Positions 23,501 to 31,749 are shown, counted from the first letter of the stretch. The stretch: 48,477 nt of DNA from Chloroflexota bacterium (GCA_020845495.1 JADLFM010000238.1:1-48477), one strand, 5' to 3'. Numbers and translations are program-made. Notes: generated from the letters alone by a model not told the origin.

Positions 23501-24015
23501 TCGCCGGCCTCAGCGGTCCGAGCTACTTGCCGGGCCTCGCCGACGAGCTCGCCGAGCGCGCGGATCTCCCAGCCATGGACGCCTGGGCGGCCACGCGCGC
23601 CGACTATTCTGGCCTCGGGCTCTCGCCGGATCGTCACCTGATCCAATTCTATCGTCCGCGCCTCCGCGTGGAGGGCGTCCTGTCGGCCGTCGAGTTGGAG
23701 CAGCGGCGATCCGGGCTGGTCCGGGTCGGCGGGATCGTGATCTGCCGGCAGCGGCCCGAGACGGCGAAAGAATTCATGTTCATGACGATCGAGGACGAAA
23801 CAGGTCTGGTGAACGTGATCGTGCAGCCGCGAGTCTACCGCGAGCAGACCCGTATCCTGCGCGGCGAGCCGCTGCTGGTGATCGAGGGGGTGCTCCAGCG
23901 CGAGGACGGCACCACGAACGTCCTGGCGCGCCGAGCGTGGCCGTTCGAGGCGCTGGAAGGGGTCGGCGGACTTGGGACAGCCGCGCGAGCCGTTCCGTCG
24001 CACGACTACCACTGA
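20578..24015 (+). CDS. dnaE2: error-prone DNA polymerase III alpha subunit DnaE2
   Basis: This 1145-aa C-family polymerase synthesises across damage with ImuA and ImuB. Order: PHP domain (YVELHCHSTFSFLNGTS, ALALTDHHGLYG), palm with catalytic Asp444 and Asp446 in PDIDLDIAHEDRE and Asp632 in LIKMDLLGLGML, the beta-clamp/HhH region, and an OB fold near residues 1040-1090 (VRVGGIVICRQRPETAKEFMFMTIEDE). PDIDLD followed by QYVYAQYGRGRAAMV is the DnaE2 form, and the length is near 1100 aa as usual. Two inserts are odd: a palindrome-coded loop at residues ~156-182 and an Ala/Gly/Ser loop near 525-562. It follows imuB by 110 bases without a visible terminator or SOS box of its own. Confidence 0.92.
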   Translation: MSALSSPEYVELHCHSTFSFLNGTSDPEALVERAAELALPALALTDHHGLYGIVRFAAAAKTRAERGLPSPRAIVGAEVLLEHGERIVLLAQNLAGYRNLCWLIDRAHHSDRLSARSPRGATSARRTASRHEEPWIPLDDLDGCTAGLIALVRPDPPHPSVPSPACEREGQGVRGAPIPLRRSADRNAARPGAVLLEGLAAYRALFGGDRVFVETRRHLVPGEEAANATLRRAAQALGLRCVATNDVAYATKDRAPLHDVVTAIRHRVPLERAAQPDGDRPPLLAPNHERCLKDAAEMARLFRDTPEEIAVTVEIATACTFDLADLRYEFPRPDVIPAGQDPYEVLVGEVWKGAQRYYGRITPKLQDRIIHELGIVKQLDLPGYLLVFKDVVDFCHREQILVSMRGSAPASVLLYCLGLCPIDPLEHGLLFERFASPERGEYPDIDLDIAHEDRERVIQYVYAQYGRGRAAMVCEVNTYRTRSAVRDVAFALGLPQHQIDALAKTVDLYDHRSLEGLLLHDDASSGTPADSVEEGAARAGSRSSEAKPGGVKPGAAGQGGVMPLLVSLARQLLDTPRHLSIHVGGMVISARPLHEVVHTEPARMPGRTIIPWDKDDLALLAEQFNVNLIKMDLLGLGMLAVVSRCFRAIEARGEPRPSLHGFRYDERVFDMLCAGDTIGLFQIESRAQVSFLPKLRPRTLHDVAISVGAIRPGPGATGAGEHIARRRAGKEKVSYPHPDLVPALEQTKGVLLWQEQVMQVATIVAGYGLGEAEQLRRAMTHKRSYDHMHALCEDLVQRMLARGHPLALAEEIRQMVIGFAGYGFPRAHAYPFAHLALVSATLRLHYPAEYYAALLNCQPMGFYAPHTLVWDAHRHGVRILPIDVNASEWECRASASEGEGAPRTALRLGFTLVKGLGAHARAVLERERTNGPYCSLADFARRTGLDRDAIERLAEVGAFLRFDERRAAIWRAGELAGLSGPSYLPGLADELAERADLPAMDAWAATRADYSGLGLSPDRHLIQFYRPRLRVEGVLSAVELEQRRSGLVRVGGIVICRQRPETAKEFMFMTIEDETGLVNVIVQPRVYREQTRILRGEPLLVIEGVLQREDGTTNVLARRAWPFEALEGVGGLGTAARAVPSHDYH
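21045..21103. repeat. imperfect CCCTC/GAGGG palindrome inside dnaE2
   Basis: CCCCTCACCCCTCGGTCCCC on the left and its imperfect complement ending GGGGGTGAGGGG on the right form a long hairpin. It adds a Pro-rich loop to the PHP-domain region in frame and is the same family as the imuB palindrome. Confidence 0.75.
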
Positions 24016-24273
24016 GGTCACCGGGGTGAGGATACAGGCGTGAGGACACGGCGGTGGACACCGGCGGCTCTATCGTCGACGCGCTCCCGTAGATACCGCT
24101 CGCCTCGCCGCCGGGGACTAGCCTCGGCATGACGGCTTCATTGATACAGTGCTGACCGCGGCAACCAGGCTGGCTCGCACGATGAAACTGGCTCCTCCAG
24201 CGTCTCCAGGACGCCGAAGGAGCCAGTGCAAAGCCAGGACTACGACGCGGCGCAGAAGCGGAGCAGGCGAACG

Positions 24274-27200
24274 TCAGCGGACGCGCTGGCCGCCCCGCCG
24301 AACGGTGACATCAGTGGCGATGAAGCGGCCCTGCTCCTCGCGGCCACCCTGCTCGCCCTCGGCTTCCAGGTAGTCCCCAACCTGGATATCCGGGCACTGG
24401 CCTCGCGTGCAGGCGACCTGTACCACCAGCGTCTCGCCCCGACCGAGTGCGATGGTCGCACGCAGGTTGGCGCCATCCGAGGTCCGCTCGACGACCGTGA
24501 CGTTGCCTTCGGTGCGGTATTGGTCCAGCCCGTACTGGTTGGTGCGCTGGTCCTGCTGCCGCTCGGTCTCGGTCCGGCGGCGCGGCTTGTCGTCGTCGTC
24601 CGTCTGGGGCTTCACTGTTGGTTCGGGAGCAGGCGTCGGCTCCAGGCTTACCTGCTTCTCATCGACCGTTCTACCAGCCTGTCCACTGAGGACGATCGTG
24701 AGCCAGCCGCTTGCGTTCGCCGGAAGTGGCGCCACGACTGGCTGGCTCGTCTCGCCCGGCTGGAACGTGACCGTGCCCGTCGCGACGGTCGTGCCGTCAG
24801 CCATCGTCCCCCGCGATGTTGTTCCCCGCGATGTCGCCGCCGATCGGGATGCAGTCGTGGTGGTAGCGCCCGGGTCGTCGCCGAGCAAGATGGTGTAGGT
24901 GAAGGTGAGCGTCTGGCCACCCGGCGAAGGCATCTCTACCAGGAAGTGGAGCGTATGCGACCCATCCGGGTTGGTTACGATCGTCACGTCGGTGATCCAG
25001 GCGCTGGCCTCGTCGTCGAAGATCGTCCCGGTGGCGCTCGCCGTGCCGAGCACCGCGCCGCCAGTCGGGTTGGAGAGCGTCAGGCTAAAGGTCTCGTCCC
25101 CATCGGCGTCAGTGTCGCCGATGACGAGCACGTTCACCGTGTGACTGATTTCGCCCGGCTGGAACGTCAGCGTGCCGCTCGCCGCCTGGTAGTCCTGGCC
25201 GGCCGTCGCGGTGCCATCCGCCGTCGCATACTGGACGGCGATCGCCTGGCTGCTGGTTCCCATGAGCGTGACGGTGAAGGCGAGCGGCGTCGTGCCACTA
25301 TCGCCCTCCTCCACCTGCCCGCCGCTGACCGACAGCGTTGGGGCGCCCTCGTCGTCGACGATCGTGCCCGTGGCGGTGGCCGTGCCGAGCACGGCGCCGA
25401 TGCTCGGATTCGAGAGGGTCAGGGTGAGCGTCTCGTTGCCCTCGACGACGGTATCACCGATGACTAGCACCACGAGCAGCAGGCTCGTTTCGCCCGGCTG
25501 GAACGTCAGCGTGCCGCTCGCCACCTGGTAGTCCTGGCCAGCTATCGCGGTGCCATCGGCGGTGGCGTACTGCACGGTCACGACTTGATTGCTCGCCGGG
25601 GTGAGGGTGACCGGAAACCGCAGTGCCATGGTGCTGTTGTTGCCCTCGGCCACCTGGGCGTTCCCGACTGCAAGAGTTGGCGTACCGTCGTTGTCCTGAT
25701 TCGTGACCGCGACGTCGCTCGGAGTGAAGCCGTTGTACTCCGGATCACCGCTCATGGCCCGGCCAAGCACGACCGTGTACGCCACGGCCCCGTCCGCGAT
25801 TGCATCGTCGAGGCCGGTGACGGTTACGGTCTGGGGGGTGAGCGCCGTCAGGTCTGGCTGGAAGGTGAGAGTGGCTGGGCTGACGACCCCTTCAGTCGAG
25901 TCAGACACCCGGACCGGAATCGTCACCGTTGCGCCCGGAATGGAGGTAAGCGCCACGGTGAAGGTGGCGGTACCGCCAGCTTCGGTCGTCACTAACCCGG
26001 CAGCCGGAGCCACGACGACGTTGGGCTGGACGACCGTTTGGCAGGGGGAGAACTCAGACGTGACGCCGGCGGAGGTATTCGTCGCGGTCGCTGTAACGAA
26101 CCCTCCGACCGGAACAGTCGCAAGCCCCGACCTGGCGAACGTCAGATTCCCCGAACTGTCCGTCGTGCCGGTAAAGCTGTCGAGCAGGGTCTGCCCCTGA
26201 CCGCCGGGAGCCAGGCAAGACTGCGCCCTGAACGATTCGATCCGGAACGTCGTATTCGGGGTGCTGTTGAGCGTGCCGCTCACGGTCGTGCCGCCGCTCG
26301 ACGTGGAGGCGCTCTGGAGCGCCGGGTAGTTCTGGAGGGCGTTCGGCCCGCTATCTACATCGCCCAGATCGTTCGCAGTGAGACCATCGTTGCCCAGGTC
26401 GATCCCGAATACGGAATTGTTAAAGATCTGGTTGCCGAGAATCTGGACAGTCGTGGCGGCGCCTGTCACCACGACTCCCGCGACGTTATCCCGGATCGTA
26501 TTGCCCGCACCGCTGCCCGTCCCTCCGATGAGGGTGCCGGTCCCGCCAGCAACGGTAATGCCTCGCTGGTTGGGCGTCGGCGTCAAGCCGTCAGCGCCGA
26601 CGCCAATAGCATTGCCCTGGATAGTGTGCCCGGTCCCAGAGTTGATCGTGACCCCGCTCAACTCTGGGTAGCCGACACCCGTGGCGCCCCCAATGATGTT
26701 GTGCGCGCTCGTCGACACCCCTCCGATCGTGACGTTGGTGCTCCCCGTGCTCGCGATGCCGTTCGAGATCGCTGGGAGGGCCGCGGTGCCGCTGCTGTTA
26801 GTGCCGATGCGGTTCCCCTGGATCGTGACGTCTAAGACATTGGTCAGGTTGATCTGCCCCAGTGCGGGATCGGGCACGCCACCTTGATTCCCGGCGACGA
26901 CGTTGCCTTCCCCTGTGCCGGTTCCGCCGATCGTGACCTGGCGCGATCCGACGAGCGCGATACCGCCCCAGTTCTGAGACAAGGTCGAGCCGTCGGGGAG
27001 GACGCCGACGTAGTTCCCCTGGAGTACGACGTTGCTCACCGCACTAACCGAGATACCCCAGCGGGGGAAGCCGCGGATGCTCAGCCCGCGAACGGTAGTG
27101 TTCGAGCTCCGGATGGTGATCCCATCTACTGTAGGGGACGCGGCGCCGCCTGTGATCGCGATCGTCGGCGGGCCGGCATAACCTGGAGTCCCGTCGAAGA

Positions 27201-27546
27201 CTCCCTGGGACCAGCCATCGATGGTCATCGGACTGGTGATTTGGGGAAGCTGGGGGTACTCGACTGTGATGGTCCGGACGCCGCTGCCAGGGATGTGGAA
27301 CTCGATCGTGTCCGTCCCAGAACCAGCCACGCACTCGTTCATGACGGCATCCAGGTTCGCCGCTATGATCGCCTCGTGGAGCGAGCAACTACCGTCCGGA
27401 GCAATGGTGCCGCCCGTTGTGGTGACGGTAATCGTCGCGGCTCGCGCGGCCGCGGGCGGCCCGGCGAACAGGAGTGCGAGGCCGAGTACTAGCGCGATAC
27501 CAGGCAGTTTTAGACGCTGCGCAAGGGGCCGTAAAGCATAGAGCAT
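24274..27546 (-). CDS. large secreted protein with beta-helix and Calx-beta domains
   Basis: This 1090-aa exported protein begins at ATG 27546, which has GGGAG close upstream, with a signal sequence ending AAARA. A CSLHEAI segment with a distant Cys (MNECVAGSG) opens a right-handed parallel beta-helix to ~residue 450 (repeated TIGGTGTGEGNVVAGN-like turns and IQGNxIG motifs). An Ig-like sandwich follows, then two clear Calx-beta domains, each with YATADGTA...GQDYQ.ASGTLTFQPGE...DTD/VxEGxE, and a degenerate third. The tail has a DUF5666-like beta domain (GDYLEAEGEQ). It is probably a surface or adhesive/polysaccharide-facing protein. It converges with dnaE2. Confidence 0.8.
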   Translation of the reverse strand: MLYALRPLAQRLKLPGIALVLGLALLFAGPPAAARAATITVTTTGGTIAPDGSCSLHEAIIAANLDAVMNECVAGSGTDTIEFHIPGSGVRTITVEYPQLPQITSPMTIDGWSQGVFDGTPGYAGPPTIAITGGAASPTVDGITIRSSNTTVRGLSIRGFPRWGISVSAVSNVVLQGNYVGVLPDGSTLSQNWGGIALVGSRQVTIGGTGTGEGNVVAGNQGGVPDPALGQINLTNVLDVTIQGNRIGTNSSGTAALPAISNGIASTGSTNVTIGGVSTSAHNIIGGATGVGYPELSGVTINSGTGHTIQGNAIGVGADGLTPTPNQRGITVAGGTGTLIGGTGSGAGNTIRDNVAGVVVTGAATTVQILGNQIFNNSVFGIDLGNDGLTANDLGDVDSGPNALQNYPALQSASTSSGGTTVSGTLNSTPNTTFRIESFRAQSCLAPGGQGQTLLDSFTGTTDSSGNLTFARSGLATVPVGGFVTATATNTSAGVTSEFSPCQTVVQPNVVVAPAAGLVTTEAGGTATFTVALTSIPGATVTIPVRVSDSTEGVVSPATLTFQPDLTALTPQTVTVTGLDDAIADGAVAYTVVLGRAMSGDPEYNGFTPSDVAVTNQDNDGTPTLAVGNAQVAEGNNSTMALRFPVTLTPASNQVVTVQYATADGTAIAGQDYQVASGTLTFQPGETSLLLVVLVIGDTVVEGNETLTLTLSNPSIGAVLGTATATGTIVDDEGAPTLSVSGGQVEEGDSGTTPLAFTVTLMGTSSQAIAVQYATADGTATAGQDYQAASGTLTFQPGEISHTVNVLVIGDTDADGDETFSLTLSNPTGGAVLGTASATGTIFDDEASAWITDVTIVTNPDGSHTLHFLVEMPSPGGQTLTFTYTILLGDDPGATTTTASRSAATSRGTTSRGTMADGTTVATGTVTFQPGETSQPVVAPLPANASGWLTIVLSGQAGRTVDEKQVSLEPTPAPEPTVKPQTDDDDKPRRRTETERQQDQRTNQYGLDQYRTEGNVTVVERTSDGANLRATIALGRGETLVVQVACTRGQCPDIQVGDYLEAEGEQGGREEQGRFIATDVTVRRGGQRVR

Positions 27547-27600
27547 GAGCGCTCCCGAAAGGAACAGTGCGTGTTGCGCGCAGGATAGCCGATAGGACAC

Positions 27601-27634
27601 AAAAAATCAACCCTCTTATGGTTGTGGATTTTTT
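27601..27634. terminator. AT-rich hairpin with T-runs on both strands
   Basis: AAAAAATC (27601-27608) pairs with GATTTTTT (27627-27634), with AACC/GGTT inside. It could stop transcription in either direction. It lies 55 bases before the secreted-protein gene, at the edge of a distinctly AT-rich stretch (27600-27780) that probably also holds that gene's promoter. Confidence 0.5.
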
Positions 27635-27868
27635 GGAGTTCGATAAAATCTAACATTCGATTACGGCGTATCTTCATCTGATGTATGCTTTTGTCTGTAT
27701 CTTGATCTATGCAGACAGTATAGAATTATGCGATCGTAGATAGAAATAGCGAAATTCATCATTCGGGTGCACTCTGGAATAGGTGCGTAGTTCGGCAAGC
27801 GCCTGGCTATCAGCGCGCCGGGCATAGCGACTGCCTTGGACAGAGAGAGCGAGAGCCGTGAACTCGCG

Positions 27869-28261
27869 TCAGCTCGCGCTCGGCTCCTGGCCGACGCCGA
27901 ACTCGTTGCCCTCCGGATCCTGAAGGACCGTTCAGGTCATGCCGTACATCGAGTGGATCTCGCCGCGCGTCGCCCCAAGGCCAATCAGCCGCTCGACCGC
28001 GGCCTCACGGTCGTCCGCACCGCAGTTCATGTGGACGCGATTCTTCACGCTGTGCGGCTCCGGCACCTTGACAAAGGCCAGCGCCGGCGGAGGTGGCAGG
28101 TATTGGCGCGCGTTGACGGGCGGCGATGCGCGCAGCCTGTCGATCATCGGCTCCCCGTCCGGCTGCACGATCCGCCCGAGGAAGCGTACCACGCGGCTTC
28201 GAGCATGAAGCCGCGTGGCCGTCTCGCGCGCAGACACCACCAGGCAAGCGGCCGTTGCCAC
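27869..28261 (-). pseudogene. VOC/glyoxalase-like protein, interrupted by a stop codon
   Basis: The reading frame LAFVKVPEPHSVKNRVHMN, then DDREAAVERLIGLGATRGEI, is the C-terminal half of a VOC-superfamily (glyoxalase/bleomycin-resistance-like) protein. It reaches TGA at 27932-27934. The same frame then continues with TVLQDPEGNEFGVGQEPSAS and a second stop at 27869, the normal end of this family. The stop sits where the family has Trp, so TGG to TGA is the simplest explanation. The N-terminal half is also poorly conserved or out of frame. It lies just downstream of nadA on the same strand. Confidence 0.75.
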
Positions 28262-28315
28262 GATATGCCGGGGTAGGCCGATGCACGGACGCTCCGGCTG
28301 CCGTGACGCCGGCCG

Positions 28316-29320
28316 TTACGACGCGATCGCTAGCATCCGGTCGATCGAGATTCTGGCCCGCGCGCTGATGGCCGGGTCCACCTCGATGGCCGGGGCCATA
28401 TCGCGCAGCGTCGCGTGGAGTTTTCGGAGCGTGATCTGCTTCATGTAGCGGCAAACGGCCGCGCGGTCGGCCGGCAAGAACGTCTTACCCGGCATCTCCT
28501 TGCGGAGCCGGTGGAGGATGCCCGTTTCGGTTGCCACCAGGAACGCGCTGCTTTGACTCGACGCGGCGTGCCTCAGCATCCCCTCAGTGGAGAGGATGTA
28601 GCTCCGCTCCGGCGAGAGCATGCCGCTGTCGCGCCCGTAGACATACTGGCTGCTACAGCCGCACTCTGGATGGATCAACAAATCCGCGTCCGGGTGGCTC
28701 TCGCGCTGAGCCTGGAGCTCGTCCGGGCGGATGCCGGCGTGGACGTGGCACTCGCCGAGCCAGACCTTCATGTTCTTCCGCCCAAGCCGCTTCTGGAGCC
28801 ACGTCCCCAGGAAGAAGTCCGGCAGGAACAGGATGGTCCGATCCTCGGGGATGGCCCGCACGACGGCCTCGGCGTTGCCGCTCGTGACGCAATAGTCGGA
28901 CTCGGCTTTCACGGCGGCGGTCGTGTTGACGTAGCTCACGACGACCGCGCCCGGGTTCTCAGCCCGCCACGCCCGGACGTCCTCGGCGGTGACCGCATCG
29001 GCCAGCGAGCAGCCGGCCTCGACGTCTGGGAGGAGCACGGTCCGCTCGGGGTTCAGGATCTTGGCGGTCTCGGCCATGAAGTAGACGCCGCACATCACGA
29101 TCGTGTCGGACGAGACGCGCGTCGCCTCGCGGGCTAGCCCGAGCGAGTCGCCCACAAAGTCGGCGATATCCTGAACTTCCGGTACTTGATAGTTGTGGGC
29201 CAGGATCACCGCGTTCCGGGTCCGGGCAAGGGCGCGAACCTCGGCCTGGAGCGCAAGTACTTCGGCGGGGCTCAGCGCCGGCTCGTCAGTCGGCGCCAGA
29301 ATCGGCAGGTCGATGGTCAC
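28316..29320 (-). CDS. nadA: quinolinate synthase NadA
   Basis: NadA condenses iminoaspartate with dihydroxyacetone phosphate to quinolinate using a [4Fe-4S] cluster. The cluster ligands are Cys104 (EAGCSLAD), Cys191 (GECHVHAG) and Cys290 (AVCRYMK), spaced as in the family; AHNYQVPEVQDIAD, HPECGC and STEGML are further signatures. Length is 334 aa. It starts at GTG 29320 in a GTGA overlap with nadC, so the two are coupled. L-aspartate oxidase (NadB) is not in the window. Confidence 0.95.
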   Translation of the reverse strand: MTIDLPILAPTDEPALSPAEVLALQAEVRALARTRNAVILAHNYQVPEVQDIADFVGDSLGLAREATRVSSDTIVMCGVYFMAETAKILNPERTVLLPDVEAGCSLADAVTAEDVRAWRAENPGAVVVSYVNTTAAVKAESDYCVTSGNAEAVVRAIPEDRTILFLPDFFLGTWLQKRLGRKNMKVWLGECHVHAGIRPDELQAQRESHPDADLLIHPECGCSSQYVYGRDSGMLSPERSYILSTEGMLRHAASSQSSAFLVATETGILHRLRKEMPGKTFLPADRAAVCRYMKQITLRKLHATLRDMAPAIEVDPAISARARISIDRMLAIAS

Positions 29321-30300
29321 AATACCACCCCCAGCGAGAAGTCAAGCGAAAAGTCGAGCGAGCCGGCCGAGTGGGTCAGCGCGCCCATCGAGGCGTAGTC
29401 GACGCCGGTGCTCGCGATGGCTGGCAGCGTCGCGAGCGTCACCGTGCCCGAGGCTTCCAGAATGACCCGCCCGGCCGCCCGCTCGACGGCCTCGCGCAGC
29501 CGCGAGACGTCCACAATCGGCGTAGCGCCCGGCGTCGTCACGGGCGGTGGCGGGGACACGAAGTTGTCGAGGAGGACCATCTCAGCGCCGGCCGCGATGG
29601 CCTCGTCCAGTTCGTCGAGGTTCGTGACCTCGATCTCGATGCGCTGGGTCGGGCCGGCCCGCCCCCTGGCACGGTGCACGGCGGCCGTGATCCCGCCGGC
29701 CGCACGGATGTGGTTCTCCTTAATCAGGAAGGCGTCGTCGAGGCCGGTCCGGTGATTCCGGCAGCCGCCGACCCGCACGGCGTACTTCTCGAGGATCCGT
29801 ACGCCGGGCGTCGTCTTGCGCGTGTCCAGCACCTCGGTCTTCGTGCTAGCGACCGCCTCGGCCGCGCGGCGCGCCATCGTGGCCACACCCGCTAGCCGCT
29901 GAAGGAAGTTCAGCGCCGTCCGCTCACCGGTCAAGATGCCGCGGGCCGGCCCCTCGATCCGGGCGACCACTCGCCGCTCACCCCAGGAGCCTTCCTCGGC
30001 GAGCCGGGTTACCTGCACGCGGGGATCGACGGCCGCAAAGACGGCTTCGACCACAGGTAAGCCACAGAGGACACCGGCCTGCTTCTGGACGATCTCGGCC
30101 ACCGCCATCGTGTCCGGTGCGACAGTCGCCTCGGTAGTGATGTCGCCACGCCCGACGTCTTCGCCGAGCGCAAGGCGGATAATGGCCTCGACGGCGTCGG
30201 TACGCGGCAGGCTCGCGCCGGCGGGCGGGTCGGTGCCTGCGACGTCGTGCGACGTCTGCGACGAACGAACGGGCTGAGCGCCCGCGTGAATCGAGGTCAT
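29317..30300 (-). CDS. nadC: nicotinate-nucleotide pyrophosphorylase NadC
   Basis: NadC converts quinolinate and PRPP to nicotinate mononucleotide. ATG 30300 follows GGAGGT at good spacing. After a ~35-residue polar lead, LALGEDVGRGDITTEAT opens the N-terminal domain. LNFLQRLAGVAT, LDTRKTTPGVRILEKYAVRVGG, NHRTGLDDAFLIKENHI and LEASGTVTLATLPAIASTGVDYASMGALTHS are the barrel and active-site motifs, including the HRxGL and KxNH-type residues. Length is 327 aa. It lies between nrtR and nadA in one operon. Confidence 0.95.
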   Translation of the reverse strand: MTSIHAGAQPVRSSQTSHDVAGTDPPAGASLPRTDAVEAIIRLALGEDVGRGDITTEATVAPDTMAVAEIVQKQAGVLCGLPVVEAVFAAVDPRVQVTRLAEEGSWGERRVVARIEGPARGILTGERTALNFLQRLAGVATMARRAAEAVASTKTEVLDTRKTTPGVRILEKYAVRVGGCRNHRTGLDDAFLIKENHIRAAGGITAAVHRARGRAGPTQRIEIEVTNLDELDEAIAAGAEMVLLDNFVSPPPPVTTPGATPIVDVSRLREAVERAAGRVILEASGTVTLATLPAIASTGVDYASMGALTHSAGSLDFSLDFSLGVVL

Positions 30301-30568
30301 AGAGGTGACCTCCTCGAAGCTCGGCGCGGCACGACGCCGTACCGGCGGGGGCGCAGTCGTCGCCCCGGGGCAGCCGGCCGGCGGCTCGTGTCCGCCGGAG
30401 GCCGGCTCTGGAGCGTTGAATGACAGTGCAGGATCGCTCCTGGCGGGTTCAGGATGATTGAACGACAACTCGTCATCGTCGCTGATCGGTCCTGGGTAGA
30501 TAGGCGAGATTCGCCGGACAGTGGCCGCACCCGAACCGCCTTCGCGCCCGCGCACGTCGTGAGGCCGT

Positions 30569-31318
30569 TCATGGTGTGACGCCCCCGAGCCAGCGAAGCT
30601 CCCGCCGCCAGGTGCCGGAGAGCGGCCCCGAGAAGCTGTACAGCTCGCCGGGCCGGCCGGGGCGGTCGGCCAGGGCGCGCTCGCCGGTCGCCACGAGGGC
30701 GCCGGTGGTGAAGAGCGCCGCGAACGCCTTCTTGAAGTTGCTGGTGTTCAGGCGGGTGAGCGACGGATCGAGAATAGCAGCGTAGACGGCCCGCAACTCC
30801 GGCAACGTGAACTTCTCGGGTAGCAGTTGGAACGCCACCCACGAGTAGCGGACTTTGCTCCGGACACGGTCGATAGCGATCCTGAGCATGTCGCCGTGGT
30901 CGAACGCCAGCGCTCCCCATGGCAGCGCCGAGACCGGGAACCAGTCAACCTGAAGGATGTGTCCGCCCGGCTGCAAGACGAGCTCATCGGTGCGGACGAG
31001 CGCGACGTGTGCCACCGAGACGACCCGTCCACGCGAGTCGCGGTCCGGACGCCCGAACGTCGCAAGCTGCTCGAGGTACCAGTCCTCGGCGTCGAGACCG
31101 GCCTTGCTCTGGAGGGCGCGGCGGGCCGCCTCGTCAAAGGTCTCTTCGACGCGTAGCAGCACCCCAGGTAGGGACCAGCGCCCGCCGAAGGCCTCGTCGT
31201 CGCGCCGCACGAGCAGCACCTGCCAGGCATCGTCGACACGCGTATCCGAGCGGACGGTGAACAGCACGACGTCGACCGCCGCGACCACGTTCGGAACGAG
31301 CTGCTCCGGCACCAGCAC
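30569..31318 (-). CDS. nrtR: NrtR-type NAD-biosynthesis repressor (Nudix plus winged helix)
   Basis: Residues ~10-140 form a Nudix fold (VVLFTVRSD, GGRWSLPGVLLRVEETFDEAARRAL), and residues ~160-249 a winged helix (KFTLPELRAVYAAI, TRLNTSNFKKAF), the NrtR plan. NrtR senses ADP-ribose and related compounds and represses NAD genes. The Nudix box is degenerate: the expected REUxEExGU has become RALQSKAGL, so hydrolysis is unlikely and ligand sensing is favoured. The GTG start at 31318 lies seven bases from a perfect palindromic operator, so autoregulation is expected. nadC follows after 268 bases, where no terminator is seen. Confidence 0.88.
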   Translation of the reverse strand: MLVPEQLVPNVVAAVDVVLFTVRSDTRVDDAWQVLLVRRDDEAFGGRWSLPGVLLRVEETFDEAARRALQSKAGLDAEDWYLEQLATFGRPDRDSRGRVVSVAHVALVRTDELVLQPGGHILQVDWFPVSALPWGALAFDHGDMLRIAIDRVRSKVRYSWVAFQLLPEKFTLPELRAVYAAILDPSLTRLNTSNFKKAFAALFTTGALVATGERALADRPGRPGELYSFSGPLSGTWRRELRWLGGVTP

Positions 31319-31325
31319 TCCGAAA

Positions 31326-31350
31326 GAATAGAATCAGCTTGATTCTATTC
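31326..31350 (-). promoter_or_regulatory. NrtR operator: perfect 11-bp palindrome over the nrtR promoter
   Basis: GAATAGAATCA-gct-TGATTCTATTC is a perfect inverted repeat. Read on the minus strand, it lies between a possible -35 (TTGAGG) and -10 (TCTATT or TATTCT) and ends seven bases before the nrtR GTG, which suggests a nearly leaderless transcript repressed by NrtR. Confidence 0.75.
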
Positions 31351-31536
31351 CTCAAGAATGGATACCGCAAGCCGCGGCCATACGGCCGAGTGGCTGGCAC
31401 TCGCTTCAGGCGGGTCTCTGGGCGACCTCCCGCAGCCTCGCGCGCCTCTCGCCCGCTCCGTACCCGCGACCACTCCCGGCTGACCGTTCATCTCTCGCCG
31501 CGCGCTGCTCTCGGCTCCCTACTCTCGGCTCAGTGG

Positions 31537-31542
31537 TATAGT
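31537..31542 (+). promoter_or_regulatory. -10 element TATAGT of a leaderless gene
   Basis: TATAGT ends six bases before the GTG at 31549. A start of transcription at or beside the start codon is therefore likely. No convincing -35 is seen. Confidence 0.45.
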
Positions 31543-31548
31543 CATCGT

Positions 31549-31749
31549 GTGACCGACCTGGATACTGACACGTCGCCCCCGGGCTTCGATGCCGCGTTTC
31601 CCGCCGCTGAGCGAGTGCGCCGCCTGCCCGGCGAGCCACACCCGTACATGCGTCCCCGAAATCCACCCAACCTCTGGATTCTCGTGTGGATGACGATCCT
31701 GTCGCTCGGTGTGGCCGGCCTGGTCATCACGATCACCGTCCTGCTGTAG
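31549..31749 (+). CDS. small single-pass membrane protein
   Basis: This 66-aa protein is not one I recognise. A polar N-terminal half (FDAAFPAAERVRRLPGEPHPYMRPRNPP) precedes one clear membrane helix, LWILVWMTILSLGVAGLVITITVLL, which ends the protein. I chose the GTG at 31549 because a TATAGT -10 lies just before it; no RBS is present, in keeping with a leaderless message. The DUF983 gene follows after 38 bases. Confidence 0.6.
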   Translation: MTDLDTDTSPPGFDAAFPAAERVRRLPGEPHPYMRPRNPPNLWILVWMTILSLGVAGLVITITVLL

